A stretch of DNA of 64,000 nucleotides from Hormiphora californensis (taxonomy: Eukaryota; Ctenophora; Tentaculata; Cydippida; Pleurobrachiidae). How positions within the stretch are numbered: the first letter of the stretch is position 1; every line of letters begins with the position of its first letter. Shown here piece by piece: positions 1 to 11,271 of this stretch. Location of the stretch: positions 696,682-760,681 of the forward strand of contig CM035360.1 in NCBI GenBank assembly GCA_020137815.1, read 5' to 3'. Under the pieces are notes generated by a model. That model was not told the origin of the DNA and searched no databases. It saw nothing but the letters and a program-made list of their open reading frames with translations. A program made the position numbers and the translations under genes.

Positions 1-217
1 AGTGGTCGCGCAACCGATCTCGATAGATTGGAAGAGGGTTATATTGACTCGTATGGAACTAGGTTGCAGGGTCTTAATCGTATCGCGGTCGTTCGTTAAT
101 TTTTGGTCTGGGACGTCTCCCGAGTTTTTATCTTTGGCCTGTTTCATTTTTTCTATATATAATTTTTTTTCGCGTCGTTTTAGTTTTATCGTGTGTTTTC
201 TAACATTTATCGTTGTA

Positions 218-263
218 GGGATGTTACTGATGATGATTTAATATCGAAAGTGCTTTAACGCCC
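218..263 (+). ncRNA. Candidate hammerhead-ribozyme-like motif in the 5' pLTR copy
   Basis: CTGATGA (227-233) and GAAA (246-249) match the two hammerhead core boxes. Between them GAT (235-237) pairs with ATC (243-245) as a short stem II, with one extra T at 234. GTTA (223-226) pairs with TAAC (256-259), and GGG (218-220) with CCC (261-263), as stem I. Stem III would be only AG/CT, and the predicted cut follows T255 (a UH site). Penelope elements are known to carry short hammerheads in their pLTRs. The extra base and tiny stem III keep this tentative. Confidence 0.4.
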
Positions 264-496
264 CCAAATCTACTGTGTGTTCCTTCGACTCCAAACCATT
301 TCATATCTTTGCTAAACACCATGCCAACTGAGATGGAGGAACACGAGTAGCGGATCTGTCAGCATCCTGGGTAACTGGAACCTTCATTCAACCCCAAACC
401 TATCTACCAAGCTGTTATCTTGTGAGCGGATGGAGGACAGTGTAACACACCATTATTGGGGACCCAGGAGCATATTGCAGATTCTCACAACGATAG

Positions 497-3316
497 ATGG
501 ATAACACTTCGCGTTTGGCCCATCGGTTAGCTCAGAGGGATTTGTTAGTGGCTTCCCTTGAACCCAACCTACTACCATCTAGGATCTTACCATCTGTTTG
601 GCCAAAAGTAACTCGGTCCTTCACATACGGTGATTTGAAAGAGAAATGTGAAACGATCCTTATGGAAGCCCGGCGTAAAATCATTACCCATTGTTCTTTG
701 GTTGAGGTCAATAGGGACATTAAAACCCTAAACGACCTTGTCACTGACTCTAAGGCTTCCACTTTCCAGCTTAAAAAGGAACGGAACACCCTCGCAGTCA
801 AAAACCAAAAGAAGATTAGTTTCCACAAGTTACCAACCCAAGACCCGAAACCTAACAAAGATCAAAGAGGTAGACAGAGGTGGAGGAAAGAGAAGAAAGA
901 GAATAGGAGATTAAGGAGACAACGGTACAGAAGGCGGCGTGCAGCAGGGAAGAGAGAGGTGATGAAGGCTAGAGTAGAGGAAATCTCCAAGTCGGTGGTT
1001 AGAAATTTGTCATCCCAAGAGATCCCGGATGAGGTCTATTTGTTTTTAGACAAGGGCCTTAACTTTGTGGAGGCGAAGTCGGTCAACAAACAGGACCTGC
1101 TGTTTGACACTAAGGACTTCCTCCGAAAGTTGGCATGGAAAGGTTTCTTTTTCCACAACACGACAGATCTGGAGTTAGAGCCTAGGACGGATGGCGGTAA
1201 CAACCGGCCGGACCTACATATTCCCTCAAGGAGCCATCCAGATTTTTCACACCCAGCCTTGGATGATGTCCGGACGAGACTACTAGGCTATGTCAAAAAT
1301 CTGGATAGCATACCGGCTAAACGGAACACCACTAATGCCGAGCGCCAAGGGAAGAATTGGCTCCTGAAAAAGGTTAGGGACGAGGTACTCTTTGTCACTA
1401 AAGCTGATAAAGGAGGGGCCACCCTGATACTTGATTATGACGTGGTCCTGGACACAATCCAGGAGGCCCTGAATGATGCGAGCGTTTTCGAAAGATTGGA
1501 CTGCACAGTGGACGAGCACATGACTTTAACCACCAACTTGGTCAAAGATACTGTCCGGACAGAGCATGCCGCTGGTAGGATAGACAATTCGAATAAGAAG
1601 CTGATCACAGGGTTAAATGAGCGAGACAACATGGTAACTTCACCGGTGTTCCGCACGTCTATTCCTTATGTGTATCCCCTCTTTAAGATACATAAACTGA
1701 AACTGGAGGAAATAGAAAACCACGTCACACCCCCAGCGAGACTGGTCCACGCCACGAGACAAGGACCGTTCTATAGACTGGAAAAATGGTTGGCACCAGA
1801 ACTCTCGGAGCTAAGCCGCATGTACTGTGGAGAGGAGTTCATTTTAGATTCGGACCACCTACTCGGGCAGATAGATGAAATTGGAGGTGATTTAACAACG
1901 GGGACACGCCTCTTCACACTTGATGTTATTGCATTGTACCCCAGTATTGACCCTTCCCTAGCCCTAGAAGCTCTCGATGACGCTTTAAGGGTGTGCAGAA
2001 CACCGCACAAGGTGGCGACTACGGTGAGAAACTTTACAGTTTTGATACTGAGGGAGTCATTTGTCACATTCGAGGGATCAGTGTACAAAGGCGTGAGAGG
2101 AATTCCAACGGGAAATTGTATTTCCCGCCAGATTGCAGATATAACGCTCCATTACCTTCTTTTCATCAAACTGCCAGGCGCGATTCCTAAGCAGGTTACA
2201 TTTTGGAGACGTTTCATAGATGACGTTTTGGGTTTTTGGAGGGGAACAGAAAGGTCCTTTAGTGTATACATTGACCGTTTAAACTCCATGACGGCACCGC
2301 TCGGAATCGTTTTCGGAGATTCCCAAATAGGGACTGAAGTTAACTACCTGGACATCAAGTTCAATCTCAGTAACACGGGCTTGGACTATACTTTGTTTAG
2401 GAAGGAGACTGATGCACGCCTCTATCTGAAGACAGACAGTTTCCATCCCCAACATGTCTTCAGATCTGTTGTAATGTCCCAGATGATTCGAGTTGTTAAC
2501 CGGAATTCTAGACCCTCACCTCTGAAAAGAGATTTAGACCAACTTAAGAGGGACTTGATGAGGAGTGGTCATGAGGAAGTGCTCCTGGAGGAAATGGAGC
2601 CCTTGGCGAAACGGAGGGCGACCGGTGAGGTAAGGATGGACAAACATGGTAAGGAGGAGGGTCAGACTTTGATATTCAGCACCCTCTACTATGAGGAGGT
2701 AGATGAACTTCGGGCCTTGGTGAGGGACTGTCAGACCAGTATCGACCTGGTGACAGGTACTAAAACCCGGGTGATCATAGCACTCAGAAAAGGCCCTACT
2801 ATTGGTAGCGAAATAGTTAGGAATAGGGCTATGAGCGTAAGTGAGGACACTCTGCACCAAATGTCAGTAGCTCCTCCAAACCAAAAGTGCGGTGGCAAGG
2901 GCTGTAAGACTTGCCCACTTATGTTCGAGGATCCTAAATCAGTGACGGTTAACGGCTCTCCTACCAGATTGGACATGAGGTTAACATGCAAAGCAGCGGG
3001 GGTGATTTATGTCGCTAAATGTACAATTTGTGAGGAATGTTACTTTGGACAGACCCACTCACCCTTCCATATCCGGATAAACGGACACCGCTCGAAATTC
3101 AAAACCACCGGACTCGAATTTGAGCAAAGTGCTTTAGCGTACCACATGTTCCTAAAACACCGTAGCGCTAATAAGGACGATTTCACCATTAGCAATTTTA
3201 AAGTTGGTATTGTGAAGAGTGGTCGCGCAACCGATCTCGATAGATTGGAAGAGGGTTATATTGACTCGTATGGAACTAGGTTGCAGGGTCTTAATCGTAT
3301 CGCGGTCGTTCGTTAA
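497..3316 (+). CDS. Penelope-like reverse transcriptase with GIY-YIG endonuclease
   Basis: A 939-residue uninterrupted ORF. A basic Lys/Arg-rich stretch lies near residues 115-160. The RT core follows: LDVIALYPSID around 475-483 carries the first catalytic Asp, RGIPTGN the next block, and FIDD (573-576) the paired catalytic aspartates; FIDD in place of YxDD is usual for Penelope. A cysteine cluster C798-x4-C-x2-C precedes the C-terminal GIY-YIG nuclease, where GVIY (835-838) and YFGQT (849-853) are the two halves, followed by RINGHR. The protein would copy element RNA into DNA at a nicked target. All motifs are intact, so the element may be active. The first ATG of the frame was taken as the start. 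Assignment to a PLE subclade would need a tree. Confidence 0.93.
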   Translation: MDNTSRLAHRLAQRDLLVASLEPNLLPSRILPSVWPKVTRSFTYGDLKEKCETILMEARRKIITHCSLVEVNRDIKTLNDLVTDSKASTFQLKKERNTLAVKNQKKISFHKLPTQDPKPNKDQRGRQRWRKEKKENRRLRRQRYRRRRAAGKREVMKARVEEISKSVVRNLSSQEIPDEVYLFLDKGLNFVEAKSVNKQDLLFDTKDFLRKLAWKGFFFHNTTDLELEPRTDGGNNRPDLHIPSRSHPDFSHPALDDVRTRLLGYVKNLDSIPAKRNTTNAERQGKNWLLKKVRDEVLFVTKADKGGATLILDYDVVLDTIQEALNDASVFERLDCTVDEHMTLTTNLVKDTVRTEHAAGRIDNSNKKLITGLNERDNMVTSPVFRTSIPYVYPLFKIHKLKLEEIENHVTPPARLVHATRQGPFYRLEKWLAPELSELSRMYCGEEFILDSDHLLGQIDEIGGDLTTGTRLFTLDVIALYPSIDPSLALEALDDALRVCRTPHKVATTVRNFTVLILRESFVTFEGSVYKGVRGIPTGNCISRQIADITLHYLLFIKLPGAIPKQVTFWRRFIDDVLGFWRGTERSFSVYIDRLNSMTAPLGIVFGDSQIGTEVNYLDIKFNLSNTGLDYTLFRKETDARLYLKTDSFHPQHVFRSVVMSQMIRVVNRNSRPSPLKRDLDQLKRDLMRSGHEEVLLEEMEPLAKRRATGEVRMDKHGKEEGQTLIFSTLYYEEVDELRALVRDCQTSIDLVTGTKTRVIIALRKGPTIGSEIVRNRAMSVSEDTLHQMSVAPPNQKCGGKGCKTCPLMFEDPKSVTVNGSPTRLDMRLTCKAAGVIYVAKCTICEECYFGQTHSPFHIRINGHRSKFKTTGLEFEQSALAYHMFLKHRSANKDDFTISNFKVGIVKSGRATDLDRLEEGYIDSYGTRLQGLNRIAVVR

Positions 3317-3434
3317 TTTTTGGTCTGGGACGTCTCCCGAGTTTTTATCTTTGGCCTGTTTCATTTTTTCTATATATAATTTTTTTTCGCGTCGTTTTAG
3401 TTTTATCGTGTGTTTTCTAACATTTATCGTTGTA

Positions 3435-3480
3435 GGGATGTTACTGATGATGATTTAATATCGAAAGTGCTTTAACGCCC
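3435..3480 (+). ncRNA. Candidate hammerhead-ribozyme-like motif, 3' copy
   Basis: Same sequence as the motif at 218-263, in the 3' repeat of the element. Two copies flanking the ORF would release a unit-length RNA if both cleave. The same weaknesses apply: one bulged base before stem II and a two-pair stem III. Confidence 0.4.
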
Positions 3481-3734
3481 CCAAATCTACTGTGTGTTCC
3501 TTCGACTCCAAACCATTTCAATATATAGCAGTGTTACTATGTACTGATAAGAGAGCTAAAGCATGTATTAACCTGTAAGATAAATCCGAATCTGACTCCG
3601 TGTTAGTCATGATTTCTCTCTGTTCACAGAGACTTGCATTATCTGAACTAGTCTCAATTGAAATGGACTTGTTTCCAAACGTAGTCCATCTTCTCTTGGT
3701 AACTGGTTTCATCTGAAACAAGATGGGAGATGAG

Positions 3735-3900
3735 AGAGTGTCATCATCTGGCGGGGGGATGAGAGACTGTGTGTCTTCATCTGGCGGGGAGAGTGTGTGT
3801 CTTCATCTGGCGGGGGGATGAGAGAGTGTGTGTCTTCATCTGGCGGGGAGTTGAGTGTGTGTGTCTCTTTATCTGGCGGGGGGATGAGAGAGTGTGCTTG
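3735..3900 (+). repeat. GGGG-rich minisatellite between the PLE and the RIM-like gene
   Basis: About five degenerate units built on TCATCTGGCGGGG plus a GAGAGTGTGTGTC stretch. No gene is visible between the PLE end (3520) and the last RIM-like exon (4094); the short frames here are made of the repeat. Confidence 0.75.
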
Positions 3901-4030
3901 TGGGAGAAAGCTAAATTTGAAGATATGTGTGACGTCATATGAGAGGGCACACGAAGAGATCCCGTGGAATTTAAGCTGAATTTATTTAGATAGGGGACAG
4001 GGGTTTCATAATCTAATCATGGAAGTGTTT

Positions 4031-4124
4031 TACCGGTTGTAGGTAGTCGTGGGTTAGAGAGAGTGGAAGATAGGGGTTTAAAACATGGTACATTTAGTAT
4101 TTTACCGGTTGTAGGTAGTTGAGG
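4031..4124 (-). repeat. Duplicated exon-intron junction at the RIM-like 3' end
   Basis: The minus-strand junction CTACAACCG/GTAAAA at 4105 recurs 72 bp downstream at about 4033 (shared block about 20 bp). Both copies retain a usable GTAAAA donor. Confidence 0.7.
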
Positions 4125-5674
4125 AACTCCGTGGAGCACCCAACAGGGTTCTGAACATAGAGAGGGTACCAGTAGGCCTTGCCAGATAGGTCAGCGTCAC
4201 ACAGGTCTATCAGCACCTGTTTATTGGTATGTGTTAGAATGTATGAAGGGACTAGGGAGTTAGTTAACTATTTAATTAGTTAATTAGTTAACTAATTAAT
4301 AAGTTTCTTAGTTAATTACCTCTCCAATAAATTCGTTGACAGAGAACCTGTCATAATCCCATACAGTAGCCTCCAACGCAATCTTTCCAACCTGAAATGA
4401 TAGAGGAAATATAAGATAGGGGAGGGAGAAAGAGTGAAAGAGGGAGAAATGACTAAATCAATATGAAGTTTATTACCTGGTCTCTATTTATCTCAGTGAA
4501 TTTGAACAACTCATCGTAGATAGGATTCAGCGTCTTGTTCTTCACCTTCGTCTTCCTCTTCCTGCTCCCACTGCAGTGAAGTAACGTTAAGTTACACGTG
4601 ATGTGCCCATATATGGTGGTATGTGTCACGTGATATGCCCATATATGGTGATGTGTTACCTGTGCCGCGGCAAGAGAAACAACTTTACGTATGGATTGCA
4701 CATTTCACCCTTCTTTTTTCGAGGCAGGTCCTCTGCTCTAACTACGGTCACGTACAGAGTGTCTTTGAAAGGCTGAAAGGGAGGGAGAATTAATATACTG
4801 CAGTATGTGGGGGAAGAGAGAATTGATATATTGGGGAAGAGAGAATTATAGAGGGAATTAATATACTCAATACTGTGGAAGAGAGAATTAATATATTGTG
4901 GAGAAGGGAAGTATCAATTGTAATGGGGAAGAAGAAGGTTCGGTTAGAATAGTTTTCTTCTTCAAAGGACGTGAGAGAACCGATTATTGAATGTAGACGG
5001 GAATGTAGGGAAATAGAGGGGAGTTTAATAGAGCGAAGAAAGACTCAGTGTTCTGGGAAGAATTACTCGACGTTTCGTCGTAACAACGACATCACCAGTT
5101 CAAGACATGTTTAATAGTTAATAGAGAGAGGGAGACTGCATCGGGCTAGAAGCTAAAAACTGCCAGGATATATACATTGCAGCTTGCTCCAGCGCCTGAG
5201 CTGCAATTTGGAGTTGTAGGCAGTGGGACACCCTGTATATTTTAGCCTGGGCTGCATTATAAATGTTGTGGAGTTGTAGGTATTAAATGAGGTATAGTCC
5301 ATCACGGCGGGGGGAGGTATACGGCTATAGAGCAGGGTCAACTCGTTAGCCCCCAGCATCACTAAACAATGTCAATTATACAAACTCCTTTATTTTATAA
5401 TCCAAACTACAATAACCCTTATTAAATATAATCCAGCTCTGCCCAATGAATATATTTCTCTCCCAACAACATGTTTTACAACACGAGTGATGCTGCAGTT
5501 CGACGGGAGAACGCTCTCACACAGTTTACTAACCCGACATTGCCCAATGTGACCCGGGACCCCCTGCATCGATTATCATAGTCCAGGAAGACACATCCTG
5601 GGCCATCCTGTGATCAGAGCATTGGCCCAAGGACAGATAGTAGGACAGATAGTGAGAGAGATAGAGACAGAGAG

Positions 5675-5763
<89 letters not shown>

Positions 5764-8700
5764 CATAGCAGATAGTCAGAGAGCGAGCCATACGAGAGCA
5801 CGTGTGGTGCGGTGGTTAATAATATTCATTCGCCACCCGCTCTCTCATGCAGTGCTATACAGTATAAAAGTTTGGGTTGTTCATTTAGAGGACTGCAGTG
5901 CATGTGTTGGACTATCTGTTAGTAGAGACGGTGGCCAAGTAGCAGCTCCGTTTACTCAGTATGACATATGTCTATTATCTCTACTGCAACCCCCCCCCCC
6001 CCCCCGGTCCCTAGTACTATCATATATGATGTTCTATCCTAACCATTCCCAATTTTGCACGTGCAAAATAAGGGTTCGGGTAGCGATCAAATGTGCGATT
6101 TTCGAATTCTAACCCTGTTATATAGGTAACACCTTTTTGTAAAGCAAAAAAGCATTCACCCGGGGAGGGGAAATTAAAAGTTTCATTTAGTTTCTGTATA
6201 AGCGATGCTTCGAGTTGTTTCTGTTATACTACTGGGGATGATGGCGCTGGTAAGCGCTGATGTCAAGCTTGTCAATGATAATGATGGTACTACAGACGGA
6301 GCTCCTATCTGTATGAGGGTGTGCTCTGGAACCACCGGTTAGTAATGGGAGTAATATTGTACTATCTCTCTCTAGTTAAAGTAACAAACCCTCCTTCTCT
6401 CTCCCTAGTTACAGTGACAAACTCTCTCAGGCACGGGCAGGACTACTTTCAGACTCTTTGTGTCTCCACTAGTTTGGGACCCCCGGGACCCTGGGAGAAG
6501 GGGCCAAGTAGCGCCCCCCCAAACCTTCTTGTTAATCCTCTCCCTGCCCCCCCCCCCCCTTCACATCTAAAATTCCTCCAAAAATTCCCTTTGCACTGAA
6601 AATAAGGGGGTAAAAATGGGATTTCGAATTCCCCCTGATCCCTTTTTTTTTTTGGGGCCCCCCCCGGGGGGAAATGGGTTTCAACTTAAGCATTCGATTT
6701 TTTTCTTTTTTACCGGGGAGGGGTTTGGGACCTGAGTAAGCGTCTGAAAGGGGGAACAGAGGTCCCCCAAAAAGGGGGGTTTTTGAAAGGTTGATCCTTA
6801 AGATATTGGCTGAGCTAAACGAGTATTCTGGGATCATATGGCAATGTATAGTCATACTCCGTTTTGTTCTTGTCTCTTCTCTCTTAGACCTTCCCCGTAG
6901 CACCTTCTCTCTGTTCGTGTCTCTCACCAAACACGGTCATAAAATCGGGGAATGTCGAACAGGAGGAGCACAAAAAGTACTCTCTGACGAAAGGGTAACG
7001 TAAATAAAAGTGGTTTGTAATAGAGGACGAGTGCAGTATTGACACTAATCTGATAGATAGAACGGTGAGCAAGAAGAAGGAGACACTACTAGCAGTATGA
7101 CGAAATAAGCTATACCTATGAAACCCCCATCCCACCAAATACAACAGTTATAATCGATATAGAATCATAACCTTAAGACACATTTGAAGCAAAATAGGTT
7201 CACGGGTAGCGAATACAAGTTTGCATTTAATTATCTACCGTATAAGGTAAACCTTTTGATAAACTAAAAACCTTCCCGGGATGAAAGATTAAAGTATTCA
7301 TTAGTTTCATGTATAAGCCTGTTTGAGTAGTATATACTAGTAGGGCTGATGTTAAATTAGCGATTAACCTAGATGTAACTTTCAATGATAATATGACTAA
7401 AAACGACTCCATATCCTTATAGTCTGAACAAACCTTAGAGGGAAGTAAATGTACTAAAACCCTCTTTAAGTACAACCTTTCTCTAGTATAGTTAATGACA
7501 ACTTCTAGGCAGCAGAAGACTTGTTACTAACTATATCCAGTTATTACTAAGTTGATATACAGTCGGAGTGATTGCTCCCAACGTGTTACCTTTAGAATGA
7601 CCACTTCCAAAAGTAAAATGATGATTTGTATAGACACTAGATATAGACACTAGACACGTCGCTAGATATAGACACTAGATATAGGTCCACTAGATATAGA
7701 CACTAGATATAGACACTAGATATAGACACTAGATATAGACACTATAGATATAGACACTAGATATAGACACTAGATATAGACACTAGATATAGACACTAGA
7801 TATAGACACTATAGATATAGACACTAGATCTAGACACTAGATATAGACACTAGATATAGACACTAGATATAGACACTAGATATAGACACTAGATATAGAC
7901 ACTAGATATAGACACTAGATATAGACACTATAGATATAGACAATAGATATAGACACTAGATATAGACACTAGATCTAGATACTATCTAGACACTATCTAG
8001 ACACTATCTAGACACTATCTAGACTCTATATCTAGACTCTATATCTAGACACTATCTTTCTGTCTATACAAATAGATAGAAAGATGGTGTCTAGCGAACC
8101 ATGGCTGAAAGAATTTTAAATGTGTCTGTATGACAACTGCTCTGATTATATCCTCCAGCGGCCTAACATCAGAGCTAGGGGATCTGAGCAAGTTTGGATA
8201 TTATTATTATTAACTATATATGCCCCCTACAGGAGGATCGGCAACCTATTCCATCACCAACACCTCCTTCCGAGTGTACGTGGACACCTCAGATGCAGGG
8301 GAAATCAATGGAACTGCAGGCGCAATGTCTCACGGATGGGCCATTACTTGGGTCGCAGTTGGGTACACCTGCTCTGACCCATAGTTTGAGGAATATGTTG
8401 ATAGCTGTGAGGGCCTATTATAATAGAACACTTGATATTAGGTTAAAGTTATTATTTGCACTCCGAAGAACTAGCGAGAGAACTGCATGTAACATAGTAC
8501 ATTGCAGCTGTACTACAACCATTTCATTTTCCCTCAACCGAGTGTTTTTCCATCTCTTCCAAAATACAAACTTTATGTACCACAAAAATCTCATGAACCA
8601 AAAAATAGCTAAGATTCTTGTGCCCCCCTCCCCCCATGTTACAAATATCATGTTCCTATAATAATTTGACACATGCATTATTATAAGGACGGGGACGGGG

Positions 8701-11205
8701 CCCTTCTAATAATACCACGTGTGAGTGAGGGTGTGACTGGTTAATACACATGCTACCCCTAGTCCCTACCTCACTAAGTTACACAACTGCTAGTGACCCA
8801 GTACCTTACTACTACTACTATTACCTCCGTACGACTACTACTAGTTCCCCAATACTACCTTATAGTGCATACGAAGGAGAATTGATCCCTTGTTGGAGTC
8901 AGAGCAGGAGGGCTGCTGGAGCGACTGAAAGAGGGAAATGTATTAGCCCTATCTAAAGTCCGATTTTTAATAATGCGAACTGGGGGCGCACTCATTTAAA
9001 TTCGATTTGTGCGTACTAAATCCAGTTCCTGAAATCTTAAGACTTGATCCCGGAAGTATCAGAAAGATAATTTTAAAACCTTTTCAATGCAACCAAGATC
9101 AAGTCTTTATCTTATAACGAGCCAGAGATATATCACTGCACTGGCAAGTGCCCCGGGGCCCATCCACCCCCCCCCCTCCAAGAAAGCAAGAAAGATGCGA
9201 GGGGCCGTTCGGCCCCGAAGCTAGAGAGAGAGAAAGGAATAGAGAGAAAGAAAGAATGACGAATGTGTGTGAAGTAGGGGGCGCGAAGCCTCTAAAAGTC
9301 ACACTCCCCCCTTCCTCCCCCATGCAGTCCCAACAAACGGGGCCGTTTTTCGGGATCAATTACCAAGCTGAGTTGAGCTAGATTTTTGAAACTTGGTATC
9401 CATTTTCCTTTTACTTATTTCTGGAAATTCCCAATTTTTACAGCGTAAGCTAAGATCCGAAACGGTAGGGTTAAAAATCCGGTTAAAGTGTCGTCTATAT
9501 ATATTTCACCCCCAAAATCCCGGGCTTAGCTCTTAAACGGTTAAAGCTACAATTTTGAATTTTTGTGGATCATAGTCCTCGATATGGGCGTTAGTAGGTT
9601 TTTTTTCTTTTTAAATACAACCTTAATTAAAACAAATTAGCCCAAATTAAATATGCTTTCCCACCTATCCCCGGCCAAGGTCGGAACTTCTTTTATAGCC
9701 ATCCAAAGAACCAAAACCGATTTATGGGGGTCTTTTCCCCGAAAAAAAAGTCGATCTCGCACCCTTCGGATTTATTCACATTTTTATTTTTAAATTTACA
9801 ATAATTTCCTAAAGGGGGTTTACCTGAATTTGAATTGGTTTTACAAAAAAAGAGAAATTCCCAGATTTAACCAAAAAAAAAGAGAACCCTTTCCAAAAGA
9901 AGAGAAAACTAGAAAACCCCAAAAACCCCAATTGGTTTGGAGGCCGGGGCCCAAAAAGGCGTCGGGTCAAAATGTTGGTGGATAAAACTTTTTTTGAAAA
10001 ATCTGAAATCCAAGAAAAATTTGGACTGTTTGGGGCATTCCCGGTTTGGGGGCCCCGGGTCCCCAAAAATTTGTTGGGTTTTTTGGTACATTTTTCGTAT
10101 TTTGTAACGCCCTGGGGCTTACCCGTTTAAGCATGAATGACTCCCACCAAGGGTTCTGCCACAAAACCTTTTGGGGGGGAAATATATACTAACCGTTGGG
10201 GGAGGAAAATATATACTAACCGTTGGGTTGACGGTGATTTTCTGTTGGGTCACAGGGCTGGGGGAGGGGCTGTGTATTTCGATTGGCCGTGTAAGTAACA
10301 CCCCCGCGTTGAATGGGTCTCTATCATCCACACTTAGGGCATCAACACTACCACGTCGCTTGGGGTTACCCCCACCTGAGAGATACATTTGAGAAGAAGA
10401 GAGAGAGAGAAGCAGAAGAGAAGAGAGAGGAAGAGATAAGAGTAAAGCGGAGAGATAGAGAGTGAAGAGGTGAAGAGAGAGAGGGGTTCCGTTTTGTTTG
10501 CAGATTTCCCGTCCCCCATTTTGAGAGAGAGATAGAGGAGAGAATAGAGAGAGAGGTAAGAGATAACATAACCAGGACAGAACAGATCTACAGATATACT
10601 ACCAGAGAGAATACAGAGAGAGTACAGAGAGAGAGTCCAGATGAGAGAGAAAGATAGATAGATAAAAGAGAAGATAGGGGAAATAGCAGGCATTAGATTA
10701 GATTTTTTGATTTATAAATGGGTGTTGTAACTCACCCCACCCCTACCTTTTTTTTACCCCCCTCAACAAGGAGTGAACTAAAATTTAAATACATGAAGCA
10801 TCGCGTGCCTGTTTAACGGCAGACAGATTGAATTGCCAATAATCTTGAGGGGTTGATATTGGCCTTGAATATAAATAGAGTGGTGATAGATTCGAAAGTT
10901 CAATTTCGCTTGGGAAGACTTTTGTAGAAACTTCTATTTTTAATTGAACTTGTCACGGCACGTAGCCAGGAACCTTCTAGCCACTTCTTTAATTCTTCTG
11001 CTCAAGTAGAATTTACCATGTCTCGCCTTACAGGGAGAGAGGGAGAGGGAGAGGGGGAGAGAGAGAAAGAGAGAGAGAGGGAGAGAGATAGATGTCCCCG
11101 AGCAATCAAAGCCCACTAGAGCATTTTATGAGAAATCATTTTTTCTATCAAAATATTCTATAGTCATTTTGACGTCACGAGAGAAGAAGCAATTGCGATA
11201 TGTGT

Positions 11206-11271
<66 letters not shown>

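Larger units (their letters stand above)
1..3520 (+). mobile_element. Penelope-like retroelement with 3'-end direct repeat (pLTR)
   Basis: Positions 1-303 and 3218-3520 are near-identical (constant offset 3217). The first copy is cut by the window edge. It is the 3' end of an upstream copy (last codons plus 3'UTR) followed at 304-496 by a leader and then by a full ORF. This partial head-to-tail arrangement is the pseudo-LTR structure typical of Penelope-like elements. The two copies diverge sharply after the shared end at 303 and 3520. The high identity suggests recent insertion. The flank at 3521 shows no obvious target duplication. Confidence 0.9.

Noticed and set aside
5576-5791. Ser/Leu repeat frames over (GA)n or (CT)n tracts, here and at about ten other places
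   Set aside because: Dinucleotide tracts are open in all frames; no coding evidence.
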